Positions 42,737 through 51,552 of a DNA stretch of 64,000 bases are shown here, one piece after another. Under the pieces are notes generated by a model. It was not told the origin of the DNA. It worked only from the letters and a program-made list of their open reading frames with translations, and did no database searches. Source of the DNA: Nocardioides guangzhouensis (GTDB lineage Bacteria > Actinomycetota > Actinomycetes > Propionibacteriales > Nocardioidaceae); assembly GCF_004519545.1 (NCBI RefSeq), contig NZ_SDKM01000002.1, positions 1 through 64,000 of the forward strand. Reading direction: 5' to 3'. The position numbers and the translations under genes were made by a program. The stretch's first letter is position 1. Each line of letters opens with the position of its first letter.

Positions 42737-45400
42737 TCAGCGGGTGACCACGACCAGGGACGACGTACCCGTTCCCGGGCGGACCATGACCTGCGCCTCG
42801 GCGCCGCGCGCGGTCCGCACGAGCCGTACGCCGACCGGGCGCCCGTCGAGGGTGGCCTTGCGGACCTTGACCCCGTCGGGCAGGACCGCCCCGATCGTCA
42901 GCGCCAGCCGGCTGTGCCGGGTCACCTCGGTGGTGTACGTCGGGCCGGTCCGGGTGGCGGTCACGTCGACCGCGCCGTCGCCGAGCCGGATCGTGTCGCC
43001 GGAGATCGTGCTCTGGCCGGCCGGGACCTGCGGGACCACCGCGACCGTGCCGCGACCGAGGTCCGGCGCCACCCCGAGCCACTGGTGCACGACCGGCCAC
43101 AGCGTGCCGTAGGCGCCCCACGCCTGCATCACCATCGACCGCTCGGTGAAGAGCCGGTTGATGTTGGCGCCGAAGTCGCCGCCGGGGACGATCTCGGGCA
43201 TCGCGCCCGGCATCTCCCACAGCGACGGGTCGAGCTGGCTGCGAGCGTTGCCGTGGGTGTAGACGCCCTGCTGCCCGGAGCCGAGACGGCCGTAGTTGCC
43301 CTCGCTGACCGCGGCGATCGCGCTGTTCAGCGTGAAGACGCTGCGCTCGCTGGGCACCGCGGAGACCACGCTGTCGCAGCTCGCGCCCGGGTTGCCGGCC
43401 GGGGCCGAGGTCGGCCCTGTGCCGGTGTGGAACAGTCCGAGCTCGTTGGTGAAGCAGGGCTTCTCGTGCTGGTCGAGGGTGGTGTTCCCGTGCGCCCGGG
43501 AGGCCAGCGGGTCGCCCGGCCGGCCGGGGAGGTCGGGCAGCACGGCGTCGGTCGGGGTGAGCCCGATCCAGTGCCGCTGGAAGACCTTCTCGTTGCCGGG
43601 GTCGTCGAGGGAGTCGGCGTAGGAGTTGGCGCCGCCGTCGTCGTACCACCAGGCGTCCTCGAACGCCTTGACCATCGCGCGGGCGCGCTGCTCGGACCAG
43701 GTGCGGGTCTTGTTGTCGCCGCGGGCGCGGGCCATGTCGGCGAGGTCGGCGTACCCGCGGATCGTGTAGACGGCGTTGTCCAGCTTCTCCTCGCCCATGC
43801 CCTCGCGCTCGACGTTGCCGAGCCCCTCGGGCCAGCCGTCGCCGTCCTCGTCGAGGGTGGCGACGTACTTCATCGCCTTGACGCTCGCGGGGTAGAGGTC
43901 GCGCAGGAACGCGTCGTCGCCGGTCCAGCGCCAGACCTCGGCGACCGCCGAGGGGTACTTCGAGGACTCGTCGGTGTTGCCGGCGTCCGCGTTGGCGCCG
44001 AAGTAGACGGCGCCGTCCGGGGTCACCTCGTGCACGATCTTGCCGCTGCCGCCGTTGACCACCTCGGACACGTCACGCAGCGCGCGGAGGTGTGCCTTGA
44101 TCGGTGCGAACTGGCCGGCCGCGACCGCGGCGAACGCGGTGTACTCGCCGTCGGTGCCGAACAGCCACGGGTAGTCGGGCCACCCGGCGCCGAGCCAGCG
44201 CATGGACGCGATGGTGCCGGCCGGCGGCGGGTACTCCTTGCCGGCGCGGACCACGCGCAGCCGCGGGTTCGCGACCCGCTGGTCGGAGGCGGCCAGCATC
44301 TGCTTGGACCAGCGGATGCTCTGCTCGAGCAGCCGGTCACCGGGCAGGTCGACCACGGTGTTGCCGTCGACCGCCTGCCGGGTGGCGACCTTGGCGGCGA
44401 GGTGCCCGGCCGGGTCGTCGAGCAGGCCGGACAGGGCCGAGCGGGCGCCCGCGGGGCCGGCGCTGGACCCACCGATGCCGAACCAGACCGTGCGGACCTC
44501 ACCGGCCCGCAGCGGCACGTCGTACGTCAGGCGGCCGCCGGCGCCCTTGCCGTACTCGGTGTCGTCGCAGCGCTGTGGCTGCGGCGGGGCGTCCGGGCCG
44601 GAGGCGGGGCAGACCACGGCCGGGTCCTGCGGCCCGCGGAAGTCCGTGCCGGTGTCCGTGGCCGTCGGGGTGAGGCTGGAGCCGAACGTGGCCGCCCAGT
44701 CGTGCGCCTCGGCGTTCGGGTGCGGGGGCTTGCCCTGGTCGCGGAAGAGCAGGTGGCCGCCCTCGACCGACGCGGTGTCGGGGAGGTTCTCGGTCTTCTG
44801 GCTGGGCTGGGTCTCGCCCCACGGGTAGGAGCCGAGCAGCTCGGAGTGCGCGTCGGCGCGGAGGCTGATCGTGCGGTCGGTGTCGGAGCGGAGGCTCAGG
44901 CCGACCAGCGCGCCGTCCGCTCCGTCGGGCACGACGTCGGTGCGACTGGCCTGCACCCCTGCAGTGTCGGGGAGGTCGGTGCGGACGTAGCCCCACCCCG
45001 AGGTGGTGCGGGTGCCCTGCCCGATCCACTGGTCGTCGATCCCGAACCAGACGCCGTCGAGCAGCTTGACCTCGGGCAACCAGTAACCGCCCATCTCGCC
45101 GCGGGTGTGGAAACCGGCCGCGGGCCAGCGGCCGTCCGCGGAGCCGAGCGCCCAGGCCCGGTCACCGGTGACCACGAACCGGCGGTCGGCCAGCCGGGTG
45201 GTCTCCGAGAGCTCCGGCGAGCGGTCCAGCGACCCGTCGACGACCGGGGTCGGGGCGGCCGCGGCGGGCGCGGTCCCGGCCTGCGGGAGGCTGGCGACCA
45301 GGGCGCCGGCGGCGAGCGCGACGGCGGCGGCCAGGGACCGGCGGAGCAGAGGACGAACGGGACGAGGGGGAAGGGATGAGGACAGGCCCGAGAGATCCAT
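42737..45400 (-). CDS. Secreted six-hairpin glycoside hydrolase
   Basis: An 887-residue exported enzyme. The signal peptide (about 1-49) ends near APAAAAP. An N-terminal beta-sandwich (about 55-340) is followed by an (alpha/alpha)6-barrel (about 345-770) with acid-rich loops such as WLGAGWPDYPWLFGTDGEYT, DEDGDGWPEGLGN and QAWGAYGTLWPV, then a C-terminal beta domain. This layout fits glucodextranase/debranching-type (GH15/GH63-like) hydrolases; the exact family is uncertain. It probably attacks external glucans. Confidence 0.82.
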   Translation of the reverse strand: MDLSGLSSSLPPRPVRPLLRRSLAAAVALAAGALVASLPQAGTAPAAAAPTPVVDGSLDRSPELSETTRLADRRFVVTGDRAWALGSADGRWPAAGFHTRGEMGGYWLPEVKLLDGVWFGIDDQWIGQGTRTTSGWGYVRTDLPDTAGVQASRTDVVPDGADGALVGLSLRSDTDRTISLRADAHSELLGSYPWGETQPSQKTENLPDTASVEGGHLLFRDQGKPPHPNAEAHDWAATFGSSLTPTATDTGTDFRGPQDPAVVCPASGPDAPPQPQRCDDTEYGKGAGGRLTYDVPLRAGEVRTVWFGIGGSSAGPAGARSALSGLLDDPAGHLAAKVATRQAVDGNTVVDLPGDRLLEQSIRWSKQMLAASDQRVANPRLRVVRAGKEYPPPAGTIASMRWLGAGWPDYPWLFGTDGEYTAFAAVAAGQFAPIKAHLRALRDVSEVVNGGSGKIVHEVTPDGAVYFGANADAGNTDESSKYPSAVAEVWRWTGDDAFLRDLYPASVKAMKYVATLDEDGDGWPEGLGNVEREGMGEEKLDNAVYTIRGYADLADMARARGDNKTRTWSEQRARAMVKAFEDAWWYDDGGANSYADSLDDPGNEKVFQRHWIGLTPTDAVLPDLPGRPGDPLASRAHGNTTLDQHEKPCFTNELGLFHTGTGPTSAPAGNPGASCDSVVSAVPSERSVFTLNSAIAAVSEGNYGRLGSGQQGVYTHGNARSQLDPSLWEMPGAMPEIVPGGDFGANINRLFTERSMVMQAWGAYGTLWPVVHQWLGVAPDLGRGTVAVVPQVPAGQSTISGDTIRLGDGAVDVTATRTGPTYTTEVTRHSRLALTIGAVLPDGVKVRKATLDGRPVGVRLVRTARGAEAQVMVRPGTGTSSLVVVTR

Positions 45401-45457
45401 TCGTCGTTCCTACGCCCCCGGCGCGGGCGGTGTCCAGACCTACCGGCGGGTCACCAC

Positions 45458-46165
45458 TCAGCCGAACGCGCCGCCGAGCCGGGCCAGGAGCTCCTCGACC
45501 CAGGCCGGGACCAGGGTGCCGGCCGGACCTTGCCGCGACTCGTGGAACATCGACACGCCCTCGCTGGGCTCGAGGTTGAGCTCGAGGGTACGCGCGCCGT
45601 GCATGCGCGCCTGGTGCACGAAGCCGGCGGCCGGGTAGACCACGCCCGACGTACCGATCGACACGAAGAGCTCGGCCTCGGTCAGCGCCTCGAGGATCCG
45701 GTCCATGTCGTAGGGGATCTCGCCGAACCAGACCACGTCCGGCCGCAGTTCGCTGACCCCGCAGCGCGGGCAGGGCGGGTGGCCGGACATCTCGCCCTCC
45801 CACGGCATCCGCTGGCCGCAGCCGCGGCACAGCGCGGAGAGCAGCTCGCCGTGCATGTGCACCACCCGCGCGGATCCGGCGCGCTCGTGCAGGTCGTCGA
45901 TGTTCTGCGTGACCAGGAGGAAGTCGTCGCCGAGCAGGTCCTCCAGCCGGGCCAGCGCCCGGTGCGCCGGGTTGGGCTCGACGCCGCTCAGCGCCGCCCT
46001 CCGGGCGTCGTAGAACCGGTGCACGACCGAGGGCTGGTAGTCGTAGGCCTCGGGGGTGGCGACGTCCTCGACCCGGTGCCCCTCCCACAGGCCGTCGGCG
46101 TCCCGGAACGTGGGGACGCCGCTCTCGGCGGAGACACCCGCCCCGGTCAGGACCACGACCCTCAT
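45458..46165 (-). CDS. cobB: Sirtuin NAD-dependent protein deacylase
   Basis: A 235-residue Sir2 enzyme. NAD site [20 protein letters not shown]; catalytic His in VHMHGELL; zinc site CRGCG and [13 protein letters not shown]; and the [14 protein letters not shown] loop. [11 protein letters not shown] places Tyr and Arg three residues apart, as in SIRT5 and E. coli CobB, which favours succinyl or malonyl lysine. ATG 46165 is the family start. It is divergent from a methyltransferase. Confidence 0.93.
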   Translation of the reverse strand: MRVVVLTGAGVSAESGVPTFRDADGLWEGHRVEDVATPEAYDYQPSVVHRFYDARRAALSGVEPNPAHRALARLEDLLGDDFLLVTQNIDDLHERAGSARVVHMHGELLSALCRGCGQRMPWEGEMSGHPPCPRCGVSELRPDVVWFGEIPYDMDRILEALTEAELFVSIGTSGVVYPAAGFVHQARMHGARTLELNLEPSEGVSMFHESRQGPAGTLVPAWVEELLARLGGAFG

Positions 46166-46264
46166 GCGTCGCTCCACCTCTCGTCGGCCTGCCCGCAGGG
46201 TACTGAGCGCCTGGCCGGCGCCGGCACGGGCGCCCGCTGGTCGGTCGCGCCAGTGGACGGTCGG

Positions 46265-46270
46265 GATACT
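46265..46270 (+). promoter_or_regulatory. -10 box of a leaderless methyltransferase gene
   Basis: GATACT, six bases before GTG 46277. The same box and gap occur before the kinase gene at 7813. Confidence 0.5.
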
Positions 46271-46276
46271 GGCCCG

Positions 46277-46945
46277 GTGCCCACCGCCGACCCCTCCGAC
46301 CACGACGACGAGCGCCGACGGCTGCGCGACGCCTACGACCTCGTCGCCGACGCGTACGCCGCCCACTTCCCGTCGACCGAGCCCGAGCAGCCGGTGGACG
46401 TGGCGATGATCGACCACTTCGTCGGGCTCCTGGGCGAGACTCCCGACGTGCTGGACGGCGGCTGCGGCGCCGGACGGATGGCAGGGCTCCTGACGGACCG
46501 GGGCTGCCGGGTCCAGGGCGTCGACCTGTCGCCGGGGATGGTCCGGGCCGCGCGACACGCCCACCCCGACATCCCGATCGGCGTCGCCTCCCTCACCGCG
46601 CTGCCGTTCGGGGACGCGACCTTCGACGGGCTCCTCTACTGGTACTCGACGATCCACGTCCCGGACCGCAAGCTCCCCACCGTCTCCCGCGAGGCACGGC
46701 GTGTGCTCCGCCCGGACGGCCACCTCCTCGTCGCCTTCCAGACCGGGCACGGCCCGCGCGAGGTCGGCGAGGGCTACCGCCGCCTCGGGTACGACGTCAC
46801 CATGGTCCGCCACCACCGGCAGCCCGACGACCTGTCCGCCCGCTTCACCGCCGACGGCTTCACCGAGGTCGCCCGCCTCGACCGCGCCCCGGTCGCCGGC
46901 GTCGAGCGGGACGACCAGGCTGTGCTGGTACTGCGGCGTACGTAG
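46277..46945 (+). CDS. SAM-dependent methyltransferase
   Basis: A 222-residue class I enzyme with motif [20 protein letters not shown], then [18 protein letters not shown], and [19 protein letters not shown]. It resembles small-molecule (UbiE-like) methyltransferases. The gene appears leaderless from GTG 46277. Although menB is next, the orientation is convergent, so a menaquinone role is not supported by position. Confidence 0.88.
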   Translation: MPTADPSDHDDERRRLRDAYDLVADAYAAHFPSTEPEQPVDVAMIDHFVGLLGETPDVLDGGCGAGRMAGLLTDRGCRVQGVDLSPGMVRAARHAHPDIPIGVASLTALPFGDATFDGLLYWYSTIHVPDRKLPTVSREARRVLRPDGHLLVAFQTGHGPREVGEGYRRLGYDVTMVRHHRQPDDLSARFTADGFTEVARLDRAPVAGVERDDQAVLVLRRT

Positions 46946-47001
46946 GAGCGCCCGGCGCCCGTGGGGCGGCGCCCCAGGACGGCGACATCGACCGGGACCT
47001 G

Positions 47002-47043
47002 GTCAGGGAAATCAATGCCCTGCCAGGGAATGCTTTGCCTGAC
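47002..47043. repeat. Imperfect dyad, 3' of menB
   Basis: GTCAGG (47002-47007) and CCTGAC (47038-47043) frame a partly self-complementary 42-base element. It sits just beyond the terminator hairpin of menB, an arrangement repeated after the acyl-CoA dehydrogenase gene. Confidence 0.45.
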
Positions 47044-47051
47044 AGGGGAGG

Positions 47052-47075
47052 GATTCCCCGGACGCCCGGGGAATC
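47052..47075 (-). terminator. Hairpin terminator of menB
   Basis: GATTCCCCGG, loop ACGC, CCGGGGAATC: ten perfect pairs 17 bases beyond the menB stop. It may also stop the convergent methyltransferase transcript. Confidence 0.65.
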
Positions 47076-47091
47076 ACTACGACCTCGACGC

Positions 47092-48048
47092 TCAGTAGTA
47101 CCAGGGGTACGGCGACCAGTCGGGGTCGCGCTTCTCGAGGAACTGGTCGCGCCCCTCCTGCGCTTCGTCGGTCATGTAGGCCAGGCGCGTGGTCTCCCCG
47201 GCGAAGAGCTGCTGGCCGACCAGGCCGTCGTCGATGAGGTTGAAGGAGTACTTCAGCATCCGCTGCGCGGTCGGGCTCTTGCCGTTGATCTTGCGGCCCC
47301 ACGCGAGCGCCTCGGCCTCGAGGTCGGCATGCGGGACCACCCTGTTGACCATGCCCATGCGGTGCGCGTCCTCGGCGGTGTACTCGTCGCCGAGGAAGAA
47401 GATCTCGCGCGCGAACTTCTGGCCCACCTGCCGCGCGAGGTACGCCGACCCGAAGCCGCCGTCGAAGGAGCCGACGTCGGCGTCGGTCTGCTTGAACCGC
47501 GCGTGCTCGGCACTGGCCAGGGTGAGGTCGCTGACCACGTGCAGCGAGTGCCCGCCGCCGGCGGCCCAGCCGTTGACCAGGCAGACCACGACCTTGGGCA
47601 TGAACCGGATCAGCCGCTGGCACTCCAGGATGTGCAGCCGGGCCAGCTTCGCCCGGTCGATCGCCAATTCTCGACGGCTCTGTGGGGCGGCGCCGGCGTC
47701 GGGGGGCTCGACGGAGTCGAGCTCGTACTGGTAGCCGGCCCGGCCCCGGATCCGCTGGTCGCCGCCGGTGCAGAACGCCCACTTGCCGTTCTTCGCGCTG
47801 GGGCCGTTGCCGGTGAGCAGCACGCAGCCGACGTCGGCCGACGTGCGCGCGTGCTCGAGCACCCGGAGCAGCTCGTCGACGGTGTGCGGGCGGAACGCGT
47901 TGAGCACGTCGGGGCGGTCGAACGCGATCCGGACCGTGCCGTGCTCGACCGCGCGGTGGTAGGTCAGGTCGGTCAGGTCCTCGAAGCCCGGTACGTCGCG
48001 CCAGGCGGCGGCGTCGAACCCCTCGGACACACCCTCGATCGCACTCAT
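47092..48048 (-). CDS. menB: 1,4-Dihydroxy-2-naphthoyl-CoA synthase
   Basis: Crotonase-fold enzyme of menaquinone synthesis, closing O-succinylbenzoyl-CoA into the naphthoquinone ring. 318 residues. It has FCTGGDQRIRG, VVCLVNGWAAGGGHSLHVVSDLTLAS, QTDADVGSFDGGFGSAYLARQVG and the C-terminal DPDWSPYPWYY. The actinobacterial-type insertion (about 105-125) is present. The transcript seems leaderless, with TAGCCT six bases before ATG 48048. No other men genes are in view. Confidence 0.95.
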   Translation of the reverse strand: MSAIEGVSEGFDAAAWRDVPGFEDLTDLTYHRAVEHGTVRIAFDRPDVLNAFRPHTVDELLRVLEHARTSADVGCVLLTGNGPSAKNGKWAFCTGGDQRIRGRAGYQYELDSVEPPDAGAAPQSRRELAIDRAKLARLHILECQRLIRFMPKVVVCLVNGWAAGGGHSLHVVSDLTLASAEHARFKQTDADVGSFDGGFGSAYLARQVGQKFAREIFFLGDEYTAEDAHRMGMVNRVVPHADLEAEALAWGRKINGKSPTAQRMLKYSFNLIDDGLVGQQLFAGETTRLAYMTDEAQEGRDQFLEKRDPDWSPYPWYY

Positions 48049-48054
48049 GGCGAG

Positions 48055-48060
48055 AGGCTA
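48055..48060 (-). promoter_or_regulatory. -10 box of leaderless menB
   Basis: TAGCCT on the minus strand, six bases before the menB ATG. Confidence 0.5.
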
Positions 48061-48130
48061 TCCGGCACGGTCCTCCGCCTCACGAGGGTGTCTGCACCCC
48101 CGTGGGGCGGACGACCGCCATGCTGTGCCC

Positions 48131-49420
48131 GTGACCGCACCCGCGCCGGGCGCCGCCCTCGCCGAGCCCGTCGTACCGCCGCCCGCCCGGTGGGTCGCCG
48201 CGCTGTGCCTGGCGAGCATCGGGCTCTGGGCCGGCTTCTTCGGCCCGATCCAGGTGCTGCTCGCCCAGCAGGCCGAGGCGATCGACGCGGGGCACAAGGA
48301 GTTCGTGTTCTCGCTGGTGACCGGGCTGGGGGCGTTCACCTCGGTGGTCTGCAACCCGCTGTTCGGCGCGTTCTCGGACCGGACCACGCTGGCCGCCGGG
48401 CGCCGTCTGCCCTGGGTGGCCGGCGGTGCGCTCGGGGGCGCGGCCGCGCTGCTGCTGCTCGCGGTCGCCGACTCGGTGGCGGTGATGGCGCTCGGCTGGT
48501 GCCTCGCCCAGGCCGCCCTCAACGCGATGCTGGCCGCGGTGACCGCCGCGGTGCCGGACCAGGTTCCGGTGGACCGGCGCGGCCTGGTCGGCGGCCTGCT
48601 CGCGGTGGCGCAGACGGTCGGCGTGGTGGGCGGCGTCGGCATCGCCTCGGCGACCGGCTCCATCGCGGCCGGCTACACCACCACCGCGGTCGTGCTCGTC
48701 GTGCTGGCGCTGCCCTACTGCCTCGACTCCCGCGACCTCGAGCTGCCCGCCGAGCTCCGGCCGCGGTTCGCGTGGGGCAGCTTCCTGCGCGGCTTCTGGA
48801 TCTCGCCGCAGGCCCATCCCGACTTCGCGTGGGCCTGGCTGACCCGGATGCTGGTCAACCTCGGCAACGCGCTCGGCACCCTCTACCTGCTCTACTACCT
48901 CGACGACGCGGTCGGGCTGTCGGACCCCGAGGACGGCGTCTTCGTCCTGACCGCGCTGTACGCCGTCGCGCTGGTCGCCACGACCGTGGTCTTCGGCGGC
49001 TGGAGCGACCGGGTCGGACGGCGGAAGGTCTTCGTGATCTGGTCCGGGCTGGTCGCCGGCGCGGCCGGGCTGGTGCTGGCCGGCACCCAGACCTGGCCGG
49101 GAGCGCTGGTGGCGGCACTGCTGCTCGGCTGCGGCTACGGCATCTACACCTCGGTCGACTTCGCGCTGATCACGCAGGTGCTGCCGGGTGCCGAGGCCCG
49201 CGGGAAGGACCTCGGCGTCATCAACATCGCGAACGCGCTGCCGCAGGTGATCGCACCGTTCCTGGCCACGGTCGTGCTGGGCATCGTGCACGTCACCGGC
49301 GGTCGGGTCACCACGGACGGGGAGGCGTTCTCGGTCGGCTACTTCGTGCTGTACGTGGTGGCGTTCGCGTGCAGCGTGCTCGGGTCGGTGCTCGTGACCC
49401 GGATCCGCTCGGTGCCCTGA
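48131..49420 (+). CDS. MFS transporter (sugar-type)
   Basis: A 429-residue, 12-helix transporter. The motif NPLFGAFSDRTTLAAGRRLPWVAGG matches glycoside-pentoside-hexuronide or sucrose-type MFS carriers; the second copy is GGWSDRVGRRKVFVIW. GTG 48131 gives a normal N-terminus, with a weak -10 CATGCT six bases before it. Divergent from menB. The cargo is unknown. Confidence 0.88.
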   Translation: MTAPAPGAALAEPVVPPPARWVAALCLASIGLWAGFFGPIQVLLAQQAEAIDAGHKEFVFSLVTGLGAFTSVVCNPLFGAFSDRTTLAAGRRLPWVAGGALGGAAALLLLAVADSVAVMALGWCLAQAALNAMLAAVTAAVPDQVPVDRRGLVGGLLAVAQTVGVVGGVGIASATGSIAAGYTTTAVVLVVLALPYCLDSRDLELPAELRPRFAWGSFLRGFWISPQAHPDFAWAWLTRMLVNLGNALGTLYLLYYLDDAVGLSDPEDGVFVLTALYAVALVATTVVFGGWSDRVGRRKVFVIWSGLVAGAAGLVLAGTQTWPGALVAALLLGCGYGIYTSVDFALITQVLPGAEARGKDLGVINIANALPQVIAPFLATVVLGIVHVTGGRVTTDGEAFSVGYFVLYVVAFACSVLGSVLVTRIRSVP

Positions 49421-49430
49421 GCGGGCGACG

Positions 49431-49436
49431 TACCGT
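49431..49436 (+). promoter_or_regulatory. -10 box of a leaderless Ddn-like gene
   Basis: TACCGT, seven bases before ATG 49444, just after the MFS stop. Confidence 0.45.
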
Positions 49437-49443
49437 GGACGCC

Positions 49444-49887
49444 ATGGCACTCACGGGAGAGTACGAGCCGAGCAAGCAGCAGTGGGTCCGCGACCAGGTC
49501 GAGCGCTACGAGGCGACCGGCGGGCGCGAAGCCAACACCCTCCGCGGCATCGACCACTGGCCGATCGTCGTGATCACCTCGGTCGGCTCGAAGTCCGGCA
49601 AGCTCCGCAAGAACCCGGTGATGAGGGTCGAGCACGACGGTGTCTACGCCGCGATCGCTTCGCAGGGCGGGGCACCCGCGCACCCGAGCTGGTACTTCAA
49701 CGTCGTGTCCCATCCCAAGGTCGAGCTCCAGGACGGCCCCGAGCCGCACACGTACGTCGCCCGGCTCGCCGAGGGCGCGGAGCGTGCGGAGTGGTGGGAG
49801 CGGGCGGTCGCGCAGTACGCGCCGTACGCCGACTACCAGCAGAAGACCGACCGGGAGATCCCCGTCTTCCTGCTCGAGCGCGCCTGA
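49444..49887 (+). CDS. F420-dependent nitroreductase-family oxidoreductase (Ddn-like)
   Basis: A 147-residue split-barrel protein of the Ddn/Rv3547 family. It has PIVVITSVGSKSGKLRKNPVMRVEHDG for the deazaflavin phosphates, QGGAPAHPSWYFNVVSHPKVELQDG, and the C-terminal REIPVFLLER. Such enzymes use reduced F420 to reduce quinones and other acceptors. An F420-NADP-reductase-like gene lies 1 kb away. The physiological substrate is unassigned. Confidence 0.93.
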   Translation: MALTGEYEPSKQQWVRDQVERYEATGGREANTLRGIDHWPIVVITSVGSKSGKLRKNPVMRVEHDGVYAAIASQGGAPAHPSWYFNVVSHPKVELQDGPEPHTYVARLAEGAERAEWWERAVAQYAPYADYQQKTDREIPVFLLERA

Positions 49888-50162
49888 CCCCTTGTCTTCC
49901 GGCGGAAGACGCCTATCGTGGGAAGCAGACCTACCCGTTTTTCTCGGAGCGGCGTCATGGCGGAGACCTCGGGGGCCTCGGTCACCCACCACCAGCCGGA
50001 TCTCCGGCGCGCGCCGCGCTCCCTTCCCCGATCACCCGCACCACGGTCGAGCGCGTGGGCACGGCACCCACCCCCACCGGCCGTGCCGTCGCTCCCGTGG
50101 TGCGGTCCCTCGTCGAGGACGCGGTCGAGCACTCGCTCGACCGTGCGGGCCCGGCAGGGCGG
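49888..50162 (+). other. Intergenic region with a palindrome and promoter-like boxes
   Basis: GTCTTCC-GGC-GGAAGAC (49894-49910) lies just after the Ddn-like stop. It overlaps a possible -35 CTTGTC (49891-49896) and precedes TATCGT (49914-49919). A T5 run follows at about 49939. An ATG at 49957 opens about 80 Arg/Pro/Ser-rich codons that overlap the ACT gene and do not look real. The palindrome may be a terminator, or the operator of a small RNA or decayed gene. Confidence 0.4.
50087..50092. other. No feature supported within the intergenic stretch
   Basis: Placeholder inside the non-coding region above: the bases around this point show no motif, hairpin or start signal that I can support. 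Confidence 0.1.
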
Positions 50163-50780
50163 TCAGCCGTTGCGGGCGATCGAGGCGGCCAGCGCGACCA
50201 GGTGACCGAGCCGGGCCAGCTCGCTGTCGAGCACGTCCGGCCCGCCGCGGCGGCCGAAGACCACGACCTCGTCGCTGGAGAGCGGGGCCGCGGCCAGCAC
50301 GTCGTTGTCGTCGCCGGTCTCGAGGCGAGCGGGGCGCTCGAGCTCCACCCAGGCCAGCGCCTCGGGTGCGGCGGTGGTGGCGTGCACGACCTTCGCGTCG
50401 TCGCCCTCGCGGCGGATCCGGGCACCCCAGTCCGCGCGGAAGGTGTGCGGCAGCACCTCGACCAGCCGGTCCACCGCACCGGCGCGGTGCGCGGTGAGCT
50501 CCTCCACGGCCTCGAGGTCGAGGAACAGGTTGCCCCCCGCGGCGTACCGCGAGATCCACAGCACCCGCACGCCCTCCAGCGTGTTGCACGCCGAGACGAT
50601 CGAGTCCGGCATGGTGCCCGGCGAGGTCTCCAGGAGCACGTCATCGACGGCGTTGCCGTCCGGGCGGTGCTCGACGATCTCGATCGCCTCGATGTCACCG
50701 CCGGCCTCACCGATCGCGGTCGCGACACGGCCCAGCGAGCCGGGGACGTCCGGCAGCTCGACGCGCAGGAGGAAGGGCAT
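50163..50780 (-). CDS. ACT-domain protein
   Basis: A 205-residue protein. The N-terminal ACT domain (about 1-75) reads FLLRVELPDVPGSLGRVATAIGEAGGDIEAIEIV. The C-terminal 120 residues look like a single GAF-type sensory domain (ELERPARLETGDDNDVLAAAPL then VVVFGRRGGPDVLDSELARL). It probably binds an amino acid or similar ligand; no catalytic domain is present. TATCGT six bases before ATG 50780 indicates a leaderless transcript. Confidence 0.82.
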   Translation of the reverse strand: MPFLLRVELPDVPGSLGRVATAIGEAGGDIEAIEIVEHRPDGNAVDDVLLETSPGTMPDSIVSACNTLEGVRVLWISRYAAGGNLFLDLEAVEELTAHRAGAVDRLVEVLPHTFRADWGARIRREGDDAKVVHATTAAPEALAWVELERPARLETGDDNDVLAAAPLSSDEVVVFGRRGGPDVLDSELARLGHLVALAASIARNG

Positions 50781-50786
50781 GACACG

Positions 50787-50792
50787 ACGATA
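50787..50792 (-). promoter_or_regulatory. -10 box of the leaderless ACT gene
   Basis: TATCGT on the minus strand, six bases upstream of ATG 50780. Confidence 0.5.
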
Positions 50793-50840
50793 TCGCCCGG
50801 ATCCCGCCCCACTGCCGCCTTGTCCGGTGGCTGGGTGGGG

Positions 50841-51476
50841 TCAGCGGACGATCTTGAGGTTGAACTCCGCGCGCCCGAACTTCCCCATCAGCCGCAGCCA
50901 CAGAGGCAGCCACATCTCCAGCCCACGGGCTGCGGACAGGTCGTCGAACTCCACGACGTCGCGCCACCCGAGCTCCTCGAGCAGGCCCCGTGCGACGGCC
51001 CGGGCGTCGGCGTCGTCGCCCGCGACGAACACCGTGGTGTCGCCGTCGCCGATCCGGCCGGGATCGACCATCACCTCGTTGGCGCAGGTGTTGAGGGCCT
51101 TGACGACACGGACGTCCGGGTGCGCGCGCTGGAGCTGCTCGGCCAGGCTGTCGGTGTCCTTCACGGTGAGTGTCGGAGGGAAGCCGTGGCTGAAGTCGAG
51201 CGGGTTCGAGGTGTCGAGCAGCACCTTGCCGGCCAGGCCCGGGCTCGCGGCGGCCACGGCCGGCAGGCTGCCGTCACCGTTGGTCGCGTTGACCGCGACG
51301 TCGGCGCCGGCAGCCGCGTCGGCGTACGTCGCGAGCTCGAGGTCCGCCGGGAACCCCTCCCGCTCCCGGGTGGTCGCAGGGTCGCGGGTGCCGACCACGA
51401 CGTGGTGCCCGGCCCGGGTGAACGCCCCGGCCAGGGCCCGGCCGACGGCACCGGTGCCGAGGATCGCGATCTCCAT
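50841..51476 (-). CDS. F420-dependent NADP reductase-like protein
   Basis: A 211-residue dinucleotide-binding protein. The Rossmann motif is MEIAILGTGAVGRALAGAFTRAG, then VVVGTRDP, whose Arg suits NADP. It also has KVLLDTSNPLDFSHGFPP and VVKALNTCANEVM. The family includes enzymes passing hydride between NADPH and F420, which fits the Ddn-like gene nearby. Other family members have unrelated substrates, so F420 specificity is likely but not certain. TAGCAT lies seven bases before ATG 51476. Confidence 0.85.
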   Translation of the reverse strand: MEIAILGTGAVGRALAGAFTRAGHHVVVGTRDPATTREREGFPADLELATYADAAAGADVAVNATNGDGSLPAVAAASPGLAGKVLLDTSNPLDFSHGFPPTLTVKDTDSLAEQLQRAHPDVRVVKALNTCANEVMVDPGRIGDGDTTVFVAGDDADARAVARGLLEELGWRDVVEFDDLSAARGLEMWLPLWLRLMGKFGRAEFNLKIVR

Positions 51477-51483
51477 GTGTCCG

Positions 51484-51489
51484 ATGCTA
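51484..51489 (-). promoter_or_regulatory. -10 box of the leaderless F420-NADP-reductase-like gene
   Basis: TAGCAT on the minus strand, seven bases before the ATG. Confidence 0.45.
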
Positions 51490-51552
51490 GGTCGCTGCCC
51501 CGAGGGTCACCCGGGTCTTGTGCAGACCGGGGAGGAGGAGTTTCGTGGACCC

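Noticed and set aside
42737..45400. Assignment of the secreted glycosidase to the trehalose operon
   Set aside because: It is 10 kb away, exported and on the other strand, while GlgX/TreY/TreZ are cytoplasmic.
47035..49443. Plus-strand extension upstream of the Ddn-like gene, running antisense through menB and across the MFS gene
   Set aside because: menB and the MFS transporter are clear on their own frames; the real Ddn-like start is ATG 49444 with a -10 box.
50087..50092. A hidden motif near the middle of the 49888-50162 gap
   Set aside because: Re-reading found nothing there; the placeholder feature at these bases carries no biological claim.
49957..50205. Small protein gene starting at ATG 49957
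   Set aside because: Arg/Pro/Ser-rich composition without family, and it overlaps the ACT gene end by over 40 bases.
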